Below are positions 56,903 to 64,000 of a stretch of DNA of 64,000 nucleotides, piece after piece. The notes under the pieces were generated by a model. It saw only the letters and a list, made by a program, of their open reading frames with translations. It searched no databases and was not told the origin of the DNA. How positions within the stretch are numbered: position 1 is the first letter of the stretch; the number at the start of each line of letters is the position of its first letter. Origin of the DNA: Ophiosphaerella korrae (Eukaryota; Ascomycota; Dothideomycetes; Pleosporales; Phaeosphaeriaceae); NCBI GenBank assembly GCA_028456385.1, contig JALNQF010000031.1:248001-312000 (forward strand), written 5' to 3'. A program made the position numbers and the translations under genes.

Positions 56903-58450
56903 CTACTCATCTCTAACGAACCCCCGGTTCCCAAATGCCTTCCTCTCCATTTTCTTTACACCGCCATTCTTCACTTTTGCGCTCCCCTGCCGCCCCTTCA
57001 ACCACCGCTCCCTGACCAACCTCGAACTATTCACCACTTTAGGCGCCAATACCTTGTTTCCCCTCCCCAGCACTGCAACGCTAAGTTTCCCTTTTCGAAT
57101 ATCCTTGACCTCCTTCTCTGAGCGCTCCAAGAACTTGATATGGTGATTCAGTTTCTCCGCATGTCGTTCCTCAGCTGACTTTGCGCCCAGCGTGGGTGGA
57201 GGGGTGGGCGCGCGGTGGTCTGGAAGTGTCGAGAGAAGGGAGGTTGGGAGTAGGGCGGGGAGATTTGTGCGATCGATGTTCAGAGATGGTGTCTCGGTGG
57301 TATCAGGTACAACCTGTTTGTTTTGCTTTGCGAGCTTCTTTGCCTTCTTTGCTTCGCGTGCGCGCTTTTCTGCTTGCTCGGTTGCGATGCGGGCTTCGCG
57401 GGCGGCGCGCTTTTGGCGCTCTTTTTCTTGCTGCGCGAGGAGGGCGCGGTCGGTGTCGCGTTGAGTTGAGGCGGCTTTTTGGGCGGCGGCGCTGGTGGTG
57501 ACGACTTCGGGGGCCTCGTCGGAGTCGTTTGCTGAGTCGTCTTCGGCGGCTTCTGCTGGTGCGTCGTAGCGTTTGTGGCCTTGGAGGTTCGTGATAACAT
57601 GGCTTTGTGTTTCTGCTGGCTCTTCGCTGTCAAATCGACGATGTGCCTTAATCGGTTGCGTAGGCGTAGTTGCGGTATCCTGTGATGGAATCGGCGCTTG
57701 TTCGCTCTCGTATGTCGACGATGGGATCTCATCGGCGAAAGTTGATTGTGTTGGTGTGACTTCAGAAGGAGCCTCCACGTCTACATCTGTATTCTTCTTG
57801 CGCTCGCTCGACTTCTTCGCTGATGTTCGTCCGCCAACCCTTCTCCCCCTTGGGGTTGGCGATCCTTCAGCCTTCTTTCGTGTGGCTGGTGTCGCATATA
57901 CCGAGCTCAATGGCTGCTCTGGGGTATGGTAGATAGTCTCCTGTATTAGCGCAGACGCATCAGGGGCCTCTCCTGAGCCTTCATTATCTGCGGACCGAGG
58001 CGGCGAAGGCTTAGAAACGACGGCCCTAGGACTTGACCGAGCACGTATCGGTAGAAGCCCTTTCTCGGAAGCGTCCGGTACATGTATGGCGACGGTGATG
58101 TTGTCTGAGGTGGCTTCATCGGATTCCACGCCAGACTTGTCTTCCGCTGCTGGTGGCTCTGGTGATTCCTCCGCCGCTTTCTCAACAGACGTGGTTCTCT
58201 TTTGTCTCTTAGTAGCAGTTGGCGTGTCAACTGCTTCCAGCTCTCGCTTAGTAACCTTTCTCTTCACAGAACTTCGCGGCGTCGCTTCCTGGCCAGGCGT
58301 CTCTGTGCCTCGCCGCGTCGTGACCATAGTGACCTCTACGCTGGGCACGTTTGTTGTTGGTGTTATATCTCTTGCCTCGCTGGAGCGATCTTGTATCGAA
58401 GGCGAGCGACTTAGAATCCGTTTGGCTGTGTTGTAGACGTGCGCGAGCAT
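56903..58450 (-). CDS. utp16: U3 snoRNP-associated Utp16/Bud21-like protein
   Basis: Single-exon frame, 515 aa from ATG 58450 (MLAHVYNTAKRILSRS). The frame stays open to 58693 and offers MARVKSW at 58498, so the start is uncertain; anything upstream of 58560 would overlap the divergent neighbour. The protein is mostly disordered, Ser/Thr/Glu/Lys-rich. Near the C-terminus the signature NDSDEAPEVVTTSAAAQKA is followed by a long basic helix (EKERQKRAAREARIATEQAEKRAREAKKAKKLAKQNK) and a conserved tail with RLVRERWLKGRQ and RKAFGNRGF. This layout matches Bud21/Utp16, a component of the small-subunit processome in the nucleolus that acts in 18S rRNA maturation. Confidence is moderate because the conserved part is short. 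Confidence 0.72.
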   Translation of the reverse strand: MLAHVYNTAKRILSRSPSIQDRSSEARDITPTTNVPSVEVTMVTTRRGTETPGQEATPRSSVKRKVTKRELEAVDTPTATKRQKRTTSVEKAAEESPEPPAAEDKSGVESDEATSDNITVAIHVPDASEKGLLPIRARSSPRAVVSKPSPPRSADNEGSGEAPDASALIQETIYHTPEQPLSSVYATPATRKKAEGSPTPRGRRVGGRTSAKKSSERKKNTDVDVEAPSEVTPTQSTFADEIPSSTYESEQAPIPSQDTATTPTQPIKAHRRFDSEEPAETQSHVITNLQGHKRYDAPAEAAEDDSANDSDEAPEVVTTSAAAQKAASTQRDTDRALLAQQEKERQKRAAREARIATEQAEKRAREAKKAKKLAKQNKQVVPDTTETPSLNIDRTNLPALLPTSLLSTLPDHRAPTPPPTLGAKSAEERHAEKLNHHIKFLERSEKEVKDIRKGKLSVAVLGRGNKVLAPKVVNSSRLVRERWLKGRQGSAKVKNGGVKKMERKAFGNRGFVRDE

Positions 58451-58560
58451 GTTGGTGCAGAAACAATTTTTGATGCGCCAAGATTTCACCCGGGCCATGG
58501 TTCTGCCGCGGACCTCCGAGACCAACCTCACGCCTTCACCCATCCACCTATCATCTTCAA
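58451..58560. promoter_or_regulatory. Very short divergent promoter (utp16-like / mitochondrial repeat protein)
   Basis: At most 110 bp separates the two start codons, so the genes must share promoter elements or overlap in their leaders. Confidence 0.5.
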
Positions 58561-59977
58561 ATGTCGACTTTGCAACTTTCGCTTCGCTCGACCAGACCGT
58601 TGTTGAGAATTGAATCCTGCATTTTCTGTCAATCATGCAAAGTCGCTCAATATGGCTATCGCAGCCATTTTGCACAGCTTCCCCTTCGTTCAAATAGGGG
58701 GACTCTTGAACGTGCTCGATTATATGCGACTATTCCAGGCCAAAAGTTAGATCGTAACAAGATGCGCACCGATGTTGATGAACGCGGCCGAATTGGTCAC
58801 TATACACTAACCCGCAACCAAGGCATTCTCTTGATGGATCCTGCCAAAGCCAACAGCATCGTCAAAGAATTCCTTGCAAAGCAAAAGACCATGGATCCTG
58901 CAAGTAACATCAAATATCTGTCGTCCAGTGTGTATCATTCAGTTCAGGCTTGAAGCTATCAAGCTAATCTATCTAGAGTATAATGTAAGCGTTGAGAATC
59001 TAGCTTCTCTCGCAATTGTTACATATAAAGTACCAGATGTGAAGGACCCTGCGAAGGCAGCCGCGCTCCCGCCTAGCCAACATAAACCATTGTCCGGGTC
59101 AATGCTCCAAGGATGTGCCCAGGCTGAAGACCCGCTTGCAATCATGCAAATATTGACAGCTGCGTGTTTTGCTAGCTTGAGCAATGAACCAATCTATAAG
59201 GAGATTGCTTCTATGTTCTCCCAGAAAGATATCGTATTGTATAAACAAACCTTAGAAAAGCTCTGTACGAAGGCTGTGAAATTCGCCCTTGGTCCAGAAG
59301 CTTTAGTATTGCAAGGCCTATTCCTAGAAAAAGAAAGCCAGCGAGAGAGAGCAAAGAGCTCATATACCGAAGCCGTGAAACGGTGTCATTTCAAGCACAA
59401 CTGGAAGTCAAGGCATCCCATGCAACTTCCGCTAATTACCCCTTGGAATGCGCTCGGCACCCTGTTGAAAACAGACCCAGACCCCAACGTGCAAGTACAA
59501 GCAAAAGCTATTTTCAAGCGAGGTGCCATCGAGGGAGATGACCCAATCTCATACTACGAACTAGCCAAATTCGAAGACGGAACAACCTTAGAATGGCTAC
59601 GATGCACTAGCAAGGCCGCAGCATCAGGACATCGACAAGCAATAGTCGACCTCGCCAATTTCTATCAAGGTGTGAAATCACCAAGCTCTCCAGCTCTGGA
59701 AGACAGTAGCGTACGAAAAGCGCTGAATTGGTTGTTTGGCTGGAAAGAAGGAAGCGCAGAGAGGCTTGCCCGTGAGTGGCTTGAAGTTGCCTCAAAACTA
59801 GGACATAAGCCATCTACAGTGCAATTGGCAGATTATTCCGAGACTGCAGGTGATCGCGAGGGCTCGCGACAGTATTTGCGCAGACTATTAGATCCTCCGA
59901 TGTCAGCCGATCATGTTGAAGAGTGGCCACAATTGGTTCAAATAGGGAAGAAACGGCTTGCAGGCATCAGAGCATAG
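58561..59977 (+). CDS. Mitochondrial-type protein with Sel1/TPR-like helical repeats, unknown function
   Basis: Exons 58561-58927 and 58977-59977 encode 455 aa. The N-terminal ~55 residues are Arg/Ser/Leu-rich and almost free of acid (MSTLQLSLRSTRPLLRIES...), a typical matrix presequence. The 49-nt intron has GTGTGT donor, GCTAAT branch site and CTAG acceptor and restores the frame as YLSSKYNVSVENLA. The C-terminal ~300 residues form helical repeats with Ala/Leu/Tyr periodicity (AIFKRGAIEGDDPISYYELAKFED, CTSKAAASGHRQAIVDLANFYQG, AREWLEVASKLGHKPSTVQLADY), compatible with Sel1-like repeats. No specific role can be stated. Without the intron the frame breaks one base after VQA, which could be mistaken for a frameshift. 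Confidence 0.75.
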
Positions 59978-60150
59978 CGCCGCCTGGAAGCTAATATTCA
60001 CATAATGATGCATAATTGCTTCGGTGGTGTCTTCAAAATATGTGTGTTTTGCTGTGATTGGGTGAGCTTAGTATCATCGCTATGACAAGTCACCTGTTGT
60101 GCAAAGCTAAATCCAAGTCGAAAGAGCATTATCCAACCTTGGAACGCTAA

Positions 60151-60790
60151 GTCCGTACTGACCCCCGCAAAAAACAACGTCGTAATCCCCTCCTTCAAGA
60201 ACGCCTCGCACTCCGTGTCCGCACCCCACAATCCCGACATGAGATCCTTGTCAATCCACACATTGGGAGTTGTGCGGAAGTTGAGCGCCCTGTGCGAAGA
60301 TGGCGTCGGGCGACGAATAAAGCCTTATATTCTATGAGCCACGCATGGGAAGGTGGCCCGCGTCGACGTTCGGTCCGTTGCCCATGGCGAGCATCCCGCA
60401 GTCGGCGCTGAGCGCTTTGTATTTTGCGTTTGGGCCTCGCAGGGCGCCATGGCGGTCTACGCTTATACTTCCTTCGGATGCTGTGTCCACTGCTTGGTAT
60501 GGCTGATCTGCTGGGCCGGCGAAAAAGCCGACGACGCGCCTCATGGTTGGAAGTACGGTTGCAAGAGATGTATCTGTGAGGCCCCAATTCAGTCATACGA
60601 TTTTAATGCCGGTTTTGCGGCCTGCGGGGTTGGCGTGCTGGATGAGGTTTGAGCAGGCGGTATGGCCAACGCATTTGACATGGCCGAAGGCGGGGGATAG
60701 GAGGGTGTTTTGCGTGTCGATAATGACGAGAGCGGACCTGGAAGGTTATATGGTGACTGGGGTTGTGATTGTTGTTTTGATAGTGACGTT
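60151..60790 (-). pseudogene. Decayed isochorismatase-family cysteine hydrolase
   Basis: On the minus strand, TITTPVTI-stop-PSRSALVIIDTQN is the family's nucleophile-Asp strand. It continues through GIKIV-stop-LNWGLTD (TGA at 60593-60595 for an expected Trp), then GFFAG and VDAGHLPMRGS-stop-N (TAG at 60332-60334, again at an expected Trp) to PDAIFAQGAQL. A frameshift near 60285 leads to TTPNVWIDKDLMSGLWGADTECEAFLKEGITTLFFAGVSTDLAF. In active relatives AGVNTDxC carries the catalytic Cys; here STDLA lacks it. At least two nonsense codons, a frameshift and loss of the Cys make it non-functional. Relatives hydrolyse isochorismate-like or amide substrates. The sequence ends shortly after the Cys region, so the 3' end is also missing. 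Confidence 0.8.
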
Positions 60791-61274
60791 GGGGCCTTAA
60801 GAGGGGGTTGAAGGAGAGGGAGGGCGTGTGAAGTCGAAGCCGGTGGATGAGGAGTGGAGCTAGAAGTTTGTGGGATTGCCGATTAGGGCTTTACGATGGG
60901 GTGATAGGGAGATAGGGAAACACATGGTAGTTGTTAATTTTGCGATACCGAGCTTGGAAATTTGAGTGGCCTTTCGAGGAGGATGGTCGCGATATCGATG
61001 TCGAGCAAAAGTGTTATTCATGGTAGCCGTGGAGTATGCCTTTTATAGCGCCTTTCTATGACCTACATTTAAAGCGATACAATCAGCCTTCGATATCGAG
61101 GTACAAACTTCTAGCTGTATTCCTAAACACTATCTTAAGGTCAGACATAGGAGCTCGATATTATTTGTCGCCACGAGAAAATCCTGTGAGCGGTGGAGAT
61201 ATATAAGCATTTCAGTTCGTAAAACTCGGTGTATTTGATAGGACCGTCAGTTGTGAAGGGCGACGCCAAAGTCT
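60791..61274. other. Intergenic, nothing seen
   Basis: No gene or repeat recognised. Confidence 0.55.
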
Positions 61275-61913
61275 TCATAGGTTGTCTGGTATCTGTAGTG
61301 AATCTTCTGGTCGGTCTAGATGGCACATGGCTAGAATCAGTCTCTCTGGGGCTTCCTCGAAATTCTCATCACCAATATAACCCAGTTTCCCTAATCCAAC
61401 TCTTGCAAAAGCAGCGTAGGCTAGCCTTGACTGGCCTCCTGCATATACTAGCTCATTGGTTGGTACGTGGCCAAGGTAGACAGCTGTGGCTTCGAAGTTC
61501 GGCACAAGACTCGCTCTCCGCAGCATATTCTCATCCGCACTATGATGGAGCCGAACATCATGGGATGTATACTCAATGACCCGCCATTTCAAGTTGAAAT
61601 GATCCCTGAAAATGGTATTGAGCACGTTAGCCTCGATGGTAGAGGCGAAGAAGCCCATGAAAACTATGGTGCAACCATCTTTGACCCAATCGATAGTTGC
61701 TTCAAGAAGATCTTGATTCTCCGGTTTGGCGATTACAGGGTCGGAGACGAGAATGATGTTTGGCCAACCTGAGCTAATGTAATTCAGAGCATCTTCTGCC
61801 GTCACGGACTCGTGGACAGCTGCGCGGGAAAGAATCTTGGGGAAGAGCTGAGGGTACATTTGCCGGGAGGAGGCAGAGAATGCTTCGAGAGACATGACAA
61901 GAAGGTTCGGCAT
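61275..61913 (-). CDS. Hypothetical protein, 212 aa
   Basis: ATG at 61913 (MPNLLVMSLEAFSASSRQMYP); the frame is open a little further but without an ATG. Alternating hydrophobic strands and helices (PNIILVSDPVIAK, WVKDGCTIVFMGFFA, AAFARVGLGKLGYIGDENFEEAPERLILAMCHL) suggest an alpha/beta fold, somewhat like glutamine-amidotransferase-type flavodoxin folds, but I see no catalytic Cys-His-Glu arrangement. The motif GxGKLGYIGD near the C-terminus is, as far as I recall, shared by uncharacterised fungal proteins. Divergent from etfB with 348 bp between starts. Function unknown. Confidence 0.6.
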   Translation of the reverse strand: MPNLLVMSLEAFSASSRQMYPQLFPKILSRAAVHESVTAEDALNYISSGWPNIILVSDPVIAKPENQDLLEATIDWVKDGCTIVFMGFFASTIEANVLNTIFRDHFNLKWRVIEYTSHDVRLHHSADENMLRRASLVPNFEATAVYLGHVPTNELVYAGGQSRLAYAAFARVGLGKLGYIGDENFEEAPERLILAMCHLDRPEDSLQIPDNL

Positions 61914-62261
61914 CTTGATCTTGACGTCGACCAAGTAGATAGGGAGAGGGAAGTGCGAAGCATGAGCAACGTCGAGAGCTGAATAAAGAGATCAGTTAAG
62001 GATGAAGAGAAAGGCGAAAAGGGGGTTAGTGACAGGGCCATTCATCTACAAATTCAGCCCTGACAGGATGACAAAGCATATGGGTGGGATGGAAAGGGTA
62101 GTGTTGGTGCGGGCCGACGATGTCATGAACCGCCAAGACTGGTGTAGAAACGCCTCGGCTAAGATTGATAGAGCTCCGATGCTATCCACCCCACCCTTGC
62201 CTCCGATTATTATCCTTCACCAATTCGCAGCCGGCGGATTGATCAAACCAGCACAAATACA
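61914..62261. promoter_or_regulatory. Divergent promoter between hypothetical gene and ETF-beta
   Basis: 348 bp between two diverging start codons; no specific motif claimed. Confidence 0.4.
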
Positions 62262-63154
62262 ATGTCGGGATTACGGATACTGGTGCCTGTCAAGCGGGTC
62301 ATTGACTATGCGGTAAGTTGATCTAATGCAGCATTATTACAACTTTCAGGAACTATCACAAGCCTCAATAATGACGTGAGCATGGAACAAATACAATACC
62401 ACAATACTAATAGCACCACCAGGTCAAACCCCGCGTCAATCGCGCCCAAACCGCCGTTGAAACCGCAAACGTCAAACACTCCATGAACCCCTTCGACGAA
62501 CTCTCTATTGAGGAAGCTGTACGCATCCGCGAGCAAAAAGCCCACCATTCGACCGCGCCCAAAGTCGAAGAGATCGTCGTCTTCAGCGCCGGCACGCCCA
62601 AAGCCCAAGACATCCTGCGCACTGCAATGGCCATCGGCGCAGACCGCGGCATCCACGTCGTCGTCGAGGAAAAAGACGCCCTCGAGCCCCTCGGCGTAGC
62701 AAAGCTGCTGAAGAAAGTCGTCGACGAGCAGAAGAGCAACCTCGTAATTCTGGGCAAGCAAAGTATCGACGATGACGCGGGCCAAACGGGGCAAATGCTC
62801 GCCGGCCTTTTATCCTGGCCGCAGGCGACACAGGCGTCGAAAATCACTATCAAGGACGAATCCGTTGAGGTTGTTCGCGAAGTGGATGGCGGCGTGGAAA
62901 CACTCAAGGCGAAGCTGCCCATGGTGATTACCACGGATCTGAGGCTGAATGAGCCGCGGTATGCGAGTTTGCCAAACATCATGAAGGCAAAGAAGAAGAA
63001 GTTGGAGAAGAAAACTTTAAGTGATTACGGGCTGGACACAGAGTCGAGGTTAAAGACAGTCAAGGTTACAGAACCACCGCCGAGGAAAGGGGGTGTCAAG
63101 GTGGAGGATGTAGATGGTATGATTAGCAAGCTGAAGGAGCTTGGTGCTCTATAA
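62262..63154 (+). CDS. etfB: Electron transfer flavoprotein beta subunit
   Basis: Exons 62262-62312 and 62423-63154 encode 260 aa, normal length for the family. Exon 1 encodes MSGLRILVPVKRVIDYA; exon 2 continues VKPRVNRAQTAVETANVKHSMNPFDELSIEEAVRIRE. The AMP-binding/ETF core is visible (DILRTAMAIGADRGIHV, SNLVILGKQSIDDDAGQTGQMLAGLLSWPQAT) and the signature LPMVITTDLRLNEPRYASLPNIMKAKKKK, with the basic recognition loop for partner dehydrogenases. ETF carries electrons from mitochondrial acyl-CoA dehydrogenases to ETF-ubiquinone oxidoreductase. As usual for ETF-beta there is no obvious cleaved presequence. The 110-nt intron is about twice the local norm. Confidence 0.95.
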
Positions 63155-63228
63155 TTGAGCCTACAAAAGTCGAATTGGACACCACCAAAATGGCAAGATA
63201 GACTTGACGGTCGGTCGCCTGCGCGTGT

Positions 63229-64000
63229 TTAGTTGCCCTGCATCCTCTTGAACCGCTCCTCTGCTGCCCGCGCCCTACGCTCCCGCTCCATCCTTGCCCG
63301 CGCCTCAGGCGTCAACCCCCTCATCTCCTCTTCCCTCAGATCTGCGCCCGTCTTAGCAGGCATGACGCCCAACGCCTTGCCTTTCCCAAGCCGTTGATTC
63401 GTGCGCTTTGCCTCTTCAGCCTCGCTCTCCTTTCTCACCCGCTCTGTCTCAGCTTTACGTCGTTCAGACTCTGCTTTACTCTCTGCAGCTTTTTCTATCT
63501 TTTCTTGCCCTTCACGCTTGTCTGCATCGGCACGGGATAATGCGGCAGGTACACCAGCATCTTCCCAGTTCCAGGCGGTTTCACCGAGCTCGTGGCGTGC
63601 AACGCGGAAAGCGTCGCGGGTTGCACGGTCGCCAGCTAGGGTGAAAGGTGTTCGCGCATCATCACTCATCAAGGTGGGGTCTGCGCCACCTTTCGTAAGG
63701 AGAGCGAGGACAATTGGCGCTGAGTTGAGGGACGCAGCGAGATGTAGAGGGGCTGGCGTGTGATGATTGGCAGGAAAGAACGTGAATGTTGGTGGAATAT
63801 TGTTTGTTTTAAAGTAGTTGAGCAAGGCCGGAACTTTCGAACGTTTGATCAAAGGTGTAATCTGTGATGTATGTAAAGCAGCCTCCTCCTCCTCTTTAGA
63901 TGGCTTTTGCGGTTTGGGTTTCGATGGTGCTGTTATGGGTTTGCTATCAGTTCGAGAAGCATTCATCGCCTCCAGTGCCGCTTCGTCAATGGTACTTTGC
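63229..64000 (-). CDS. vms1: Vms1/ANKZF1-like peptidyl-tRNA hydrolase, C-terminal part (runs off window)
   Basis: Open to the right edge (…STIDEAALEAMNASRTD), so only the last ~256 residues are visible. Two ankyrin-like units are present (TPAPLHLAASLNSAPIVLALLTKGGADPTLM and RTPFTLAGDRATRDAFRVARHELGETAWNW). A long charged helix follows (QEKIEKAAESKAESERRKAETERVRKE), then a C-terminal Arg/Ala-rich segment ARMERERRARAAEERFKRMQ resembling the VCP/Cdc48-interacting motif. This domain order matches the C-terminal half of Vms1, which releases nascent chains from stalled 60S ribosomes and works with Cdc48 at mitochondria and the ER. The catalytic domain lies outside the window, so identification rests on the C-terminal half. 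Converges on etfB with 74 bp between stops. Confidence 0.82.
   Translation of the reverse strand, partial: QSTIDEAALEAMNASRTDSKPITAPSKPKPQKPSKEEEEAALHTSQITPLIKRSKVPALLNYFKTNNIPPTFTFFPANHHTPAPLHLAASLNSAPIVLALLTKGGADPTLMSDDARTPFTLAGDRATRDAFRVARHELGETAWNWEDAGVPAALSRADADKREGQEKIEKAAESKAESERRKAETERVRKESEAEEAKRTNQRLGKGKALGVMPAKTGADLREEEMRGLTPEARARMERERRARAAEERFKRMQGN

Noticed and set aside
58928..58976. Apparent +1 frameshift in the mitochondrial repeat protein gene (VQA stop / EAIKL)
   Set aside because: A 49-nt intron with GTGTGT donor, GCTAAT branch site and CTAG acceptor restores the frame as SSKYNVS, so no lesion is needed.

Overview
The window is a filamentous ascomycete nuclear segment. The genes are split by introns of about 36-138 nt, mostly 45-60 nt, with GT..AG ends and CTAAC/CTAAT-like branch sites. 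The products are typical of that group: a Bud4-type anillin-like protein, an Itc1-type WAC/DDT protein, Sgf73, Alg8, Mrn1/Nrd1, a Far1-type scaffold, Snx41, Iwr1, twinfilin, Bud21/Utp16, ETF-beta and Vms1. A HET-domain gene and a HeLo-like/pseudokinase gene point to Pezizomycotina, and the overall style suggests Dothideomycetes (Pleosporales). The order-level assignment is inference from family resemblance, not a search.

Layout. 1-25.4 kb is a normal gene-dense arm: Bud4 (5' end cut by the window), an unknown Gly/Pro-rich protein, a tiny membrane protein, a GT69 mannosyltransferase, a Zrt3-type ZIP transporter, then on the minus strand Sgf73, the Itc1-like ISWI partner and Alg8, followed by Mrn1 on the plus strand. 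26.6-34.3 kb is a gene desert that starts with a shortened HET-domain gene and holds an LTR-like relic and a stretch rich in strong stem-loops. The Far1-like RING-PH-vWA scaffold (34.3-37.7 kb) is followed by a second desert (37.7-41.5 kb). 41.5-49.7 kb is again housekeeping: an RRM-like protein, Snx41, a Fun26-type nucleoside transporter and Iwr1.

50.2-54.5 kb carries the most unusual unit: a divergently arranged Ser/Thr kinase and HeLo-like/pseudokinase gene. The kinase is interrupted by an in-frame TAG in the glycine-rich loop. The partner has a +1 frameshift and a TAG in its pseudokinase half. 55.7-64 kb returns to conserved genes (twinfilin, Bud21/Utp16, a mitochondrial-type repeat protein, ETF-beta, Vms1), with a decayed isochorismatase-family hydrolase at 60.2-60.8 kb.

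Functional themes are polarity, septation and mating scaffolds (Bud4, Far1), chromatin and transcription (Sgf73, Itc1, Iwr1), glycosylation (GT69, Alg8), vacuolar or endosomal transport (Zrt3, Fun26, Snx41) and mitochondrial functions (ETF-beta, Vms1). No operon logic applies. Gene structures were read by eye from frame continuity, splice sites and family resemblance, and no alignment was run. No tRNA, rRNA or CRISPR array was recognised.
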